NCBI GenBank assembly: GCA_002782345.1
Contig: PFHO01000008.1
Location: forward strand, 1-16,555
Direction of reading: 5' to 3'
DNA: 16,555 nucleotides
DNA from: Candidatus Moranbacteria bacterium CG_4_8_14_3_um_filter_34_16
Lineage (GTDB): Bacteria; Patescibacteriota; Minisyncoccia; Moranbacterales; UBA2206
Part shown: positions 1 through 6,053 of the stretch, in pieces
How the letters are laid out: each line of letters begins with the position of its first letter
How positions within the stretch are numbered: the first letter of the stretch is position 1
Translations under genes and position numbers: made by a program
Notes under the pieces: model-generated
Databases searched by the model: none
What the model was told of the DNA's origin: nothing
What the model saw: only the letters and a program-made list of their open reading frames with translations

Positions 1-159
1 AATTTTTTTTCTAAATAGCGTTTCATATTCGGAAAAAACAATAAAAAAATTTATAATTGCATTTCCTCTTAAATGTTTTTTGTTTTTGTGAAAATATCCC
101 CCTGAATCTTTTTTGTATTCTATAACTTTTTTAAATTTACGCAAGAAAAAGTTATCCAC
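1..159 (-). CDS. Possible partial gene running off the left edge (N-terminus)
   Basis: One minus-strand frame stays open from a TAA near 171 to the window edge, about 53 codons. This is long for DNA this rich in A and T. The translation is lysine- and aromatic-rich and looks protein-like (for example NAIINFFIVFSEYETLF near the edge). The best available starts are a GTG at 159 and a TTG at 144. Neither has a convincing Shine-Dalgarno site and the frame has no ATG. I do not recognise a family. The GTG start overlaps a perfect DnaA-box sequence, so the stretch could equally be non-coding origin-like DNA. Sequence to the left of the window would settle it. Confidence 0.28.
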   Translation of the reverse strand, partial: MDNFFLRKFKKVIEYKKDSGGYFHKNKKHLRGNAIINFFIVFSEYETLFRKKI

Positions 160-160
160 A
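152..160 (+). promoter_or_regulatory. Perfect DnaA-box sequence TTATCCACA
   Basis: TTATCCACA matches the classic high-affinity DnaA box exactly and sits in AT-rich DNA. A relaxed match with one mismatch lies on the minus strand at 87-95 (ATTTTCACA). A replication origin normally has a cluster of boxes, and only one perfect copy is seen here. It may be an isolated DnaA site, the edge of an origin, or chance. Confidence 0.35.
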
Positions 161-299
161 GAAGGTCTAATTTAACATTATTGCCAAAATACCTGAAAAT
201 AACGCGAAAAAAATGAAAAATTGAATTTTTTATTATTAGTTTGGGATAAATATAAAAAAATAAAAAAAGACATCGCTTTATTTTTTTAGCAAGATGCAA

Positions 300-329
300 T
301 ATGTATGTGAACTTATGCGCTCATACATA
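300..329. repeat. 8-bp perfect inverted repeat TATGTATG / CATACATA
   Basis: The arms at 300-307 and 322-329 are perfectly complementary around a 14-base centre. No T-tract follows on either strand, so a terminator is unlikely. It could be a protein-binding site in the spacer or chance. Confidence 0.4.
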
Positions 330-559
330 AAGCGCGCTATATTTGTGAATTCATACAACAAAATATATGTAGAAGCTTGCCAAGCGGGTCAAAAAGAGTT
401 ATATTAGCTTAAGCAAAAAAGCAATAAATGAATGGATTTCTCCTCGCGTTTTTTGATTTTTTAATTTTTGAAAAAAATTAATTATTGATTCTATTAATAT
501 CCGCCTTGCAGTAATCAAAAAAACAACCCACCTTTTAAGTTATTTGCAAATTGAAAGTT

Positions 560-565
560 TATAGT
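560..565 (+). promoter_or_regulatory. Possible -10 box for the tRNA cluster
   Basis: TATAGT (five of six bases of the -10 consensus) lies 15 bases before the first tRNA, the right distance for a short-leader tRNA transcript. No good -35 box is seen at the usual spacing; the sequence near 537 is poor. The call rests mainly on position. Confidence 0.3.
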
Positions 566-580
566 TTTAAAAAATATTAT

Positions 581-656
581 GCGCCGGTAGCTCAGTGGAT
601 AGAGCAGTAGCCTTCTAAGCTATTGGTCGCAGGTTCAATTCCTGCCCGGCGCACCA
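581..656 (+). tRNA. tRNA-Arg (anticodon UCU), CCA encoded
   Basis: The sequence folds as a full cloverleaf. The 7-bp acceptor stem is perfect (GCGCCGG with CCGGCGC), the D arm is normal and the T loop is TTCAATT. The anticodon stem is GTAGC/GCTAT with one G-T pair, and the loop CTTCTAA puts TCT at 614-616, reading AGA arginine codons. The discriminator A at 653 is followed by a genomically encoded CCA at 654-656. The other two tRNAs in the cluster lack encoded CCA. Confidence 0.96.
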
Positions 657-670
657 AAAGTCTTCGTCGG

Positions 671-742
671 GGCGGCTATCGTCCAATGGTAGGACACGAG
701 TTTGTGGCACTCGGTATTTGGGTCCGATTCCCAATAGTCGCC
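671..742 (+). tRNA. tRNA-His (anticodon GUG)
   Basis: The anticodon GTG is at 704-706 in the loop TTGTGGC, on the stem CGAGT/ACTCG. The acceptor stem GCGGCTA (672-678) pairs with TAGTCGC (735-741) with one G-T wobble. An extra G at 671 can pair with C73 at 742, the hallmark G-1:C73 pair of tRNA-His. CCA is not encoded (CCT follows). The T loop reads TCCGATT, so the normally invariant T55 is a C at 724. All other landmarks are regular. Confidence 0.93.
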
Positions 743-759
743 CCTACGCAGATTTTTCC

Positions 760-832
760 GTCCTTGTGGTGAAATTGGATATCACGCTTGGCTTCGGACC
801 AAGAATTTCAGGTTCAAGTCCTGACAAGGGCA
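760..832 (+). tRNA. tRNA-Arg (anticodon UCG)
   Basis: The acceptor stem GTCCTTG pairs with CAAGGGC with one T-G wobble. The D stem is GTGA/TCAC, the anticodon stem is CTTGG/CCAAG, and the loop CTTCGGA holds TCG at 793-795, reading CGA-type arginine codons. The T arm TCAGG/CCTGA has the loop TTCAAGT. The discriminator is A at 832 and no CCA is encoded. It lies 17 bases after tRNA-His and is probably co-transcribed with both other tRNAs. Confidence 0.94.
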
Positions 833-835
833 CAA

Positions 836-873
836 AAAAACCATTCCTATTATATAAATGGTTTTTATTTTTT
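836..873. terminator. Bidirectional intrinsic terminator between the tRNA cluster and the pilus operon
   Basis: A 10-bp stem (836-845 with 857-866, core AACCATT/AATGGTT) encloses an 11-base loop. The plus strand continues into a T-rich tail (862-873), and the minus strand ends in seven T's (complement of 834-840). It can therefore stop the plus-strand tRNA transcript immediately after tRNA-Arg(UCG) and the minus-strand pilus operon about 100 bases after its last gene. Confidence 0.75.
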
Positions 874-961
874 AACAGAAAATATTAAAAAAACATTTTA
901 CCCAATTTTTTATCACATTATTTGTTAAGAAAAAAATATCTGAAATCAATAACGCCAAAAA

Positions 962-1294
962 TTATTTTAATTTGAATATGTCATTTATCCCATCAATATT
1001 TTTTTCTCGTGCCGATTTTCTTTTTTCAAATTCTAAAATTATTTCTTTAAATTTATTTTTGTCAAAAATTTCTCCCTTCTCTTTTTCTTGGATATAGCTT
1101 TCTTTGCGCGAATTGTCCCAATCAGGTTTATACACATACCGATACCAAATAAACAAACAATATCCGCTGGTCGCAAAAATAATCATAAAAACTAAAAAAA
1201 CTCTTTTTTTCAAAATAAAACAACCTGTTTTGGAAAGAAATTTTTTCCAAAAATAAATCATCTTATCCTTGTTTTTATCAAGTTTTTTGTTCAT
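962..1294 (-). CDS. Small single-span membrane protein at the end of the pilus operon
   Basis: This is a 110-residue protein of unknown family. It has a lysine-rich N-terminus, one membrane segment at about residues 31-51 (VFLVFMIIFATSGYCLFIWY) and a highly charged tail (about residues 55-110) likely to be helical. The tail is followed by the operon terminator. I chose the ATG at 1294, one base after the pilO stop, over an in-frame TTG at 1324 inside pilO. Position after pilO matches the usual place of pilP, but there is no lipoprotein signal or PilP-like beta domain, so it is not called PilP. A role in the pilus assembly complex is inferred from the operon alone. Confidence 0.7.
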   Translation of the reverse strand: MNKKLDKNKDKMIYFWKKFLSKTGCFILKKRVFLVFMIIFATSGYCLFIWYRYVYKPDWDNSRKESYIQEKEKGEIFDKNKFKEIILEFEKRKSAREKNIDGINDIFKLK

Positions 1295-1295
1295 T

Positions 1296-2042
1296 TTATT
1301 TTCTTTTATAAACAATCGCTTCAATAGAACTGTTTAAAAATTCCTTCTTTTCTGGAACTATTTCTATTTTTTCACTAATCGCCTGAACACTATTTTTATC
1401 TTCGCTAATCGGAAAATCAAGAAAAGGATTTTCTCTCAAAACACCGGCTTCCGCTCCACTTTGTGAATTTATTTCCGTTCCATTTGCTAAATTTAGCTCT
1501 TCTTTCTGAATTTTTTGGATATTAACAGAAAAAATATTCACATAAAATTGATCATTCTCAAAAATATGAATAAAATTAACTAAATTTTCATAACTACCCG
1601 TTAAATTTATTTTAATTAAAAAATAACTATCATAATTTATTTTCTCCAATATCCCCTCTTCTCCTTCTTTCTTTTTTTTGCGCGTTTCTTTGGCTATGTC
1701 TTTGGAATTAAACATATCATTGATTTCCAATTTAATTTCATTTCCAGTTTCTTGGGCGATTATTTCCAACCGTTCTATAAAATTCACTTCATTCCCATGC
1801 AAAACAACATTTAAAACTTCTTTTTGAGAATCAATTTCTTTTTTATCTTCTTCTATTTGAGGAATTTTTTCCGTTCTTTTTTTAACGATTTCAAGATCAA
1901 GCAAATTTTCTTGAAAATAATCCGCTTGAGCAACTACTTTTTTAATCAACGGAATTCCAATATAGTTAATAATCAAAAAAATAAAAATCGTAAAGAAAAA
2001 ACAAACTGTTAATATTCTATGTTTTAGATAAAAATTTTTCAT
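1296..2042 (-). CDS. pilO: PilO-like type IV pilus alignment-complex protein
   Basis: A 248-residue bitopic membrane protein. A short basic N-terminus precedes a membrane helix (about residues 10-30), a predicted coiled coil (about 35-80) and an alpha/beta domain in which FIERLEIIAQETG and LTGSYENLVNFIHIFEN match the ferredoxin-like core of PilO. In known systems PilO pairs with PilN, spans the membrane and links the PilM ring to outer parts of the machine. The ATG at 2042 overlaps the pilN stop as ATGA; an upstream GTG at 2054 is less likely. The C-terminus carries a polar extension after the core (about residue 180 onward) that looks flexible. Order after pilM and pilN supports the call more strongly than sequence alone. 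Confidence 0.85.
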   Translation of the reverse strand: MKNFYLKHRILTVCFFFTIFIFLIINYIGIPLIKKVVAQADYFQENLLDLEIVKKRTEKIPQIEEDKKEIDSQKEVLNVVLHGNEVNFIERLEIIAQETGNEIKLEINDMFNSKDIAKETRKKKKEGEEGILEKINYDSYFLIKINLTGSYENLVNFIHIFENDQFYVNIFSVNIQKIQKEELNLANGTEINSQSGAEAGVLRENPFLDFPISEDKNSVQAISEKIEIVPEKKEFLNSSIEAIVYKRK

Positions 2043-2581
2043 TGTTTTAAACACTCATTCTTAACTAAAAAATCTATTTGAAAATCAATTTTTTCTTTGT
2101 TTGCCAAATCGGAAAGAGGCAATTTGACATCTTCAAAACAATCTTCTTTTTCCAAATTCTCTTTAAATAAAATCAAATTATCCCGATTTTGAGAAATTCC
2201 ACGGATAGTCACTTTATAATTTTCGTTGGTTAAAGAATTCAAAACAACTTCTGGTGGAACTTTATCGCTAAATTTTAAGAAAAAATTGGACCAATACAGC
2301 TGATCTTTCGCCAAAAGTTTTATCTCATTGATATTCTTATTAGTTTCCAAAAATTCTTTGTCATATTTTTCTATTAAAGAATCTTCCCCGTTTCGTTTTT
2401 CGTTTTTTTGATAGCTTGCATCACCAATTTTTATTATATATAAAAAACAAAAAAGCATTGCAAAAAAACCAACTAAAACAAAGGACAAGGAAAACAAAAT
2501 TCCCATTACCGCCTTAAAACGCGATCTTTCAATTATCTCAGTTCTTCTGTGAGGAGGGATTAAGTTAACAGTTATCTCCAT
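2039..2581 (-). CDS. pilN: PilN type IV pilus alignment-complex protein
   Basis: A 180-residue bitopic protein. Its cytoplasmic N-terminus begins MEITVNLIPPHRR, the NLxP-type peptide known in PilN to bind a groove on PilM. A long membrane helix follows (about residues 24-50), then a charged linker or coiled coil and a small alpha/beta domain containing the pattern VPPEVVLNSLTNENYKVTI. The gene overlaps the end of pilM by 17 bases and the start of pilO by 4, indicating translational coupling. The start at 2581 is fixed by the conserved N-terminal peptide even though the ribosome-binding site is weak. Confidence 0.92.
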   Translation of the reverse strand: MEITVNLIPPHRRTEIIERSRFKAVMGILFSLSFVLVGFFAMLFCFLYIIKIGDASYQKNEKRNGEDSLIEKYDKEFLETNKNINEIKLLAKDQLYWSNFFLKFSDKVPPEVVLNSLTNENYKVTIRGISQNRDNLILFKENLEKEDCFEDVKLPLSDLANKEKIDFQIDFLVKNECLKQ

Positions 2582-3647
2582 ATTTATTTTTTCTCATCGC
2601 CAAACCGATTGCTGTCGCAAAGGAGGCTGATTTTTCCTTAGTTATTATAGGTAGCGTTTTTCCAAAATTTAAATTTATCCAAGAATCGCCTAAAAAAACT
2701 TCTTTGGAAAGACTTGTAGTCAAATAAGAATTCAATCCTCGCAAGTTGGATCCGCCTCCAGTAATAATTATTTTTTCAATTTTTCCAGAATTTTTTACCA
2801 TATCTTGATAAAAATCCACTGTCTTCCCTATTTCCACTGACAAATTTTCCAAAAAAGGCTTCACTGAAATGAAAACTGAATTTTTTTCAAAAGAATGTTC
2901 TATCCCCTGATTTATTTTTATTTTTTCCGCTTCTTCATCACCAATATTAAAAGCTTTGGCTATCGCTTCTGTAATTCCAAAAGAAGAAAAAGGAATACTG
3001 GAAGTAAAAACAGGAATATTTCCTTCAGTAATCACAAAACTAGTTTTGTCTTCTCCGATATCCACCACAAAAAATGTTGATTGCGATTCTACTTTTTCCG
3101 GCACCATACTTCTTGCAACAGCTACCGATTCCATTTCCAATCCAAAAACAGAAAGTCCCGACATTTCCAAAACTTCCATCATCTCATCCACAATTTCTTT
3201 AGAAACGGCAACAGTCAAAATTTGCTGTTTATTTTCCTTCGCCCCAAGCAACTGATAATCATAATAAACTTTTTCTATTGGAAGAGGAATGTTGGCTTCA
3301 AGTTCCCATTTGATAGCTTCCGCAATATTTTCTTTTCCCATAATGGGAATATCTATCAAACGCAAAAAAACCTTTGACTCCGGCAGAGAACAAATCACTT
3401 TTCTAGTGTTTATTTTTTTTGGTTCCGATTTTATAATAACTTCTTTTATAACTTGAACCAGTTTTTCTTTATTTACTATCTGATCTTCCTTGATATAATT
3501 TGCATTTATTCTGAGAGAGTTGAAACTGCGAATCGCGTCAAATTTTCCTTTTTTTTCCAGTTGAACAACTTTCAAGGAATTATCCCCCATATCCAAACCA
3601 AAAAAAACTTCTTCCGATTTTATGATTTCTTTATTCCAAAAAGACAT
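2565..3647 (-). CDS. pilM: PilM actin-like ATPase of the type IV pilus
   Basis: A 360-residue cytoplasmic protein with the actin/FtsA fold. The first phosphate loop is FGLDMGDNSLKVVQL (about residues 16-30), the second is FVVDIGEDKTSFVI (about 193-206), and the adenosine motif is IITGGGSNLRGL (about 295-306). The stretch AIKWELEANIPLPIEKVYYDY is typical of PilM. In known systems PilM binds ATP and the N-terminal tail of PilN and forms a cytoplasmic ring linking the motor to PilN/PilO. It is the first gene of an overlapping pilM-pilN-pilO set. Its ATG is preceded by an A-rich stretch (ACAAAAAATG) rather than a Shine-Dalgarno site. Confidence 0.95.
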   Translation of the reverse strand: MSFWNKEIIKSEEVFFGLDMGDNSLKVVQLEKKGKFDAIRSFNSLRINANYIKEDQIVNKEKLVQVIKEVIIKSEPKKINTRKVICSLPESKVFLRLIDIPIMGKENIAEAIKWELEANIPLPIEKVYYDYQLLGAKENKQQILTVAVSKEIVDEMMEVLEMSGLSVFGLEMESVAVARSMVPEKVESQSTFFVVDIGEDKTSFVITEGNIPVFTSSIPFSSFGITEAIAKAFNIGDEEAEKIKINQGIEHSFEKNSVFISVKPFLENLSVEIGKTVDFYQDMVKNSGKIEKIIITGGGSNLRGLNSYLTTSLSKEVFLGDSWINLNFGKTLPIITKEKSASFATAIGLAMRKNKYGDNC

Positions 3648-3680
3648 TTTTTGTTTTTGAAAAAATTATCGCTCTTTTTT

Positions 3681-3689
3681 ATTTTAACA
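3681..3689 (-). promoter_or_regulatory. Possible internal extended -10 promoter for pilMNO
   Basis: On the minus strand the sequence reads TGTTAAAAT, a TGn extended -10 joined to a box with five of six consensus bases. It lies about 34 bases before the pilM ATG. The -35 region is poor, as tolerated by extended -10 promoters. AT richness makes chance matches common. Confidence 0.3.
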
Positions 3690-3715
3690 TAATTTTTGAA
3701 ATTCTCCCATTTATT

Positions 3716-5323
3716 TTACAACTCCTCCCACAGATCAATCGCATACTCTGTGCCAGTCGGAAAATAGGGTGGCGGATAATAAAGAAGATTGTTGTCAAAA
3801 TTTAGATTGCGAGTATCGTAGCCAGTTCCATCAGTGTAAGCAAATCCATAACGCATTTTTGTCGCAATAGATCCATTAACGGTTATTGAGTTTTTGTGAT
3901 CGCCGTAATAATGAATTCTTCCCACTCTTCCATTTTGCGCCAAAAGCGCTCCGGTAATGGTTAAATTGTCCAAACTATTTTTAATCACTTCTACATCTTT
4001 TTGACCGACAACCCCTAAAATATTGCTTCCGTCAGAACGAGCATATTCCAAATTGCTTCCTCCGACAAAAACTTTTGAATCCGTTCCTCCGGCAACAACT
4101 GTCACTTTGGCTTCACTGTCTATGAGAGCGCCATCTTGATAACTTTCGTCAAATTTTTCATACCCGCCTCCGCTTGGATTAGCATCCAACCAAACATTAT
4201 TTTCCACAAAAATGACTCCCCCGTTAATAATATTATATGTCGCGCGATTGCAAAAACAATTTGCCGTATCAAAACATTTATTCGGCATTCCAGCAATTAC
4301 CGAAGGAATACAAGGGTTTCCATTGGCTCTTTTTCCAAAATAACTCGTGATAGCACTATAAGAATTAAAACTACGTACATCATAAATATCGTATGTTCCA
4401 TTTGCTTTTAATATAATCTGTCGCCCAACTCCGCTATTATCAAAATAACAACCGGTAGCGGAACAATTATTTATTACCGTGCAATTAGGTGGCATATTGT
4501 TATCATAAATACAAGCGGCATTTCTCATCACATTCAAATCAGAAAGCACTCCGGCAAAACTAACATCCGCTATAGGAAATTGACGACCCGCTTCAAAAAT
4601 ATCCGGTCTTAGTGTAACGGGAGAAACTGTCGCTTGCTCCGTGGCAAGAATCGTGCTACTTACTCCCGTTAGTGGCGGAACTCGCACATGAGTATGCACA
4701 CCAAACTCATCCACTCCGCTGTGATCGGGGTCATTTACATTCGGCAATAAGCTGGAAACAACATTATGCGCCAATCCGTCAAACCGAATCCCGCCATTGG
4801 AATGAATTTTCCCATAAACTTCCGTCCCTTCGCCAAAACGCATAAATTCATCTGCTAAAACGGCATACTCGCTCCATGACGGACGACGAAAACGAGCTTT
4901 TACTGTTCGCTTCATATCTGGAACTTTATTTGACCAACCCGTTGACTCAACATTGATAATAGTTGAACCGGCTGTTGGCGGAGTGATAACCAACTGATAT
5001 TTTCCAATGTCTTCATACGTCACTTCTGCAGGATTAAATCCCATCGGTCCGCCAGTTTGCAAAAAAGCGTTAATTACCGCCGGAAGTTGTCCAGATGTTT
5101 CATGCGCTAAATACCACCGGTAATAATATATTCCCGCTTCGGCGGATTGAAAGGCTTTTTCTTTTTCCACCCGATTAAAACTAAATTTCAATTGAGAAGA
5201 AATATAACCTAAAATGGAAACTAAAATAATCATCACCACTGACATAATTACCAGAGCATACGCCAAAACAGAGCCACTTTGTTTTTCCCCCATTATTTTA
5301 TTTTTATCTTCTTCTCTTTGCAT
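3716..5323 (-). CDS. PilX/GspK-like minor pilin with a large cysteine-containing domain
   Basis: A 535-residue protein. Its N-terminus has a prepilin-like helix: after G17 comes SVLAYALVIMSVVMIILVSILGY, then EKAFQSAEAGIYYYRW, the AEAG signature of PilX-type minor pilins. The mature chain would have Tyr at position 5 instead of Glu, as in GspK/PilX proteins that cap the pilus tip. The rest is a large extracellular region (about 70-535) rich in Gly, Asn and beta-type sequence, with eight cysteines between about 270 and 357 that could form disulfides. The gene follows PilV- and PilW-like genes in the usual V-W-X order. A second ATG at 5293 (residue 11) is an alternative start and would give a 7-residue leader. 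Confidence 0.8.
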   Translation of the reverse strand: MQREEDKNKIMGEKQSGSVLAYALVIMSVVMIILVSILGYISSQLKFSFNRVEKEKAFQSAEAGIYYYRWYLAHETSGQLPAVINAFLQTGGPMGFNPAEVTYEDIGKYQLVITPPTAGSTIINVESTGWSNKVPDMKRTVKARFRRPSWSEYAVLADEFMRFGEGTEVYGKIHSNGGIRFDGLAHNVVSSLLPNVNDPDHSGVDEFGVHTHVRVPPLTGVSSTILATEQATVSPVTLRPDIFEAGRQFPIADVSFAGVLSDLNVMRNAACIYDNNMPPNCTVINNCSATGCYFDNSGVGRQIILKANGTYDIYDVRSFNSYSAITSYFGKRANGNPCIPSVIAGMPNKCFDTANCFCNRATYNIINGGVIFVENNVWLDANPSGGGYEKFDESYQDGALIDSEAKVTVVAGGTDSKVFVGGSNLEYARSDGSNILGVVGQKDVEVIKNSLDNLTITGALLAQNGRVGRIHYYGDHKNSITVNGSIATKMRYGFAYTDGTGYDTRNLNFDNNLLYYPPPYFPTGTEYAIDLWEEL

Positions 5324-5375
5324 ATTTTATATTTTATATCACCGACTAAACTATTTTTGTTTCGTGTTTCATGTT

Positions 5376-6053
5376 TTAATGAATCCGGTCATAGTCGTTT
5401 AGATTGCGCATTTCCACAAATGTCTGCAATTCAATATTATCGGGAGCGTTGTTGGGATCAATATTTATTTTCAGATGAATTTTTAAAAGTCGAATATCCG
5501 CCACATTAGCCGGCGTTGTTATGGGTAATTGATCATCTCCCCCAGCATAATTTTTATCATAATAATAAAAAATCGGTTCCGTGTCAGTATTCACAATTTT
5601 TGTGGCGAGAGTAAAAGTTTCTTCGTCTTCACTAGGATAAGTTTTCGGTATCGTAACGGTTGGATCGGTTACTCCCATTAAAATATCTTGATCGTTTTTA
5701 TAAATATGCAACCGTTCCGTTATGCCATCGCGATCATAGTCTGAATAAACCACCACATCATTATCATCCGCCGATTTGATTGGATAAGCACCGTTGTCGG
5801 ATTGCCTGACGCTTCGTAAATAATTAACAATCGTATTTATGCCTTGAGAAACTGTCATAGAAGATTGACCCATTTCTAAGGTGTATTTATTATTTTTCCA
5901 AGTATTCAGAAAAAGCAAAGTAAATCCTTCTATTCCAATAGAAAAAATAGCGATTGCCACCAACGTTTCAATCAGAGTTAAACCTTTTTTGTTTTTTAAA
6001 ATTTTCATTTTTTTCAAAATCTTGGAATAATTACAATTCTTTAGCGATTTCAT
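5376..6053 (-). CDS. PilW/GspJ-like prepilin
   Basis: A 225-residue prepilin. The class III signal is clear: a basic leader ends in KKG (G24), followed by LTLIETLVAIAIFSIG with Glu at mature position 5. The protein would be cleaved and methylated by a PilD-type peptidase, which is not in this window. The globular part contains DYDRDGITE (D105, D107, D109, E113), a DxDxDG loop of the kind that binds calcium in many extracellular proteins. The ATG at 6053 overlaps the previous stop as ATGA, supporting this start; an internal ATG at 6008 would give a 9-residue leader. It sits between PilV- and PilX-like genes, which suggests a tip-complex subunit. Confidence 0.85.
   Translation of the reverse strand: MKSLKNCNYSKILKKMKILKNKKGLTLIETLVAIAIFSIGIEGFTLLFLNTWKNNKYTLEMGQSSMTVSQGINTIVNYLRSVRQSDNGAYPIKSADDNDVVVYSDYDRDGITERLHIYKNDQDILMGVTDPTVTIPKTYPSEDEETFTLATKIVNTDTEPIFYYYDKNYAGGDDQLPITTPANVADIRLLKIHLKINIDPNNAPDNIELQTFVEMRNLNDYDRIH

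Larger units (their letters stand above)
160..580. other. Gene-free AT-rich spacer upstream of the tRNA cluster
   Basis: No open frame of convincing length is present on either strand. The region contains long A/T tracts (around 200-290), an inverted repeat (300-329), two TGTGAA motifs (306-311 and 344-349), a palindromic GCTTAAGC (409-416) and the probable tRNA promoter near 560. On the minus strand a GCGAGGAGAA sequence (447-438) is followed by only a nine-codon frame from ATT. I see no recognisable structured RNA. Confidence 0.6.

Noticed and set aside
250..290. A-tract and T-tract hairpin around GACATCGC as a terminator
   Set aside because: The arms pair only imperfectly and the stem has almost no G-C pairs. 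It is probably just opposed A/T tracts.
1295..1324. Extended N-terminus of the small membrane protein from a TTG at 1324
   Set aside because: It lies inside pilO and has no ribosome site. The ATG at 1294, one base after the pilO stop, fits the operon better.
2043..2054. GTG start of pilO at 2054
   Set aside because: The ATG at 2042 overlaps the pilN stop as ATGA, the usual coupled arrangement, and keeps a normal short N-terminus.
2895..3692. Several plus-strand frames of 60-100 codons opposite pilM
   Set aside because: They lie opposite a clearly conserved pilM, have low-complexity Phe/Ser/Lys content and have no family motifs. The same applies to plus-strand frames opposite pilB, pilC, the minor pilins and uvrA.
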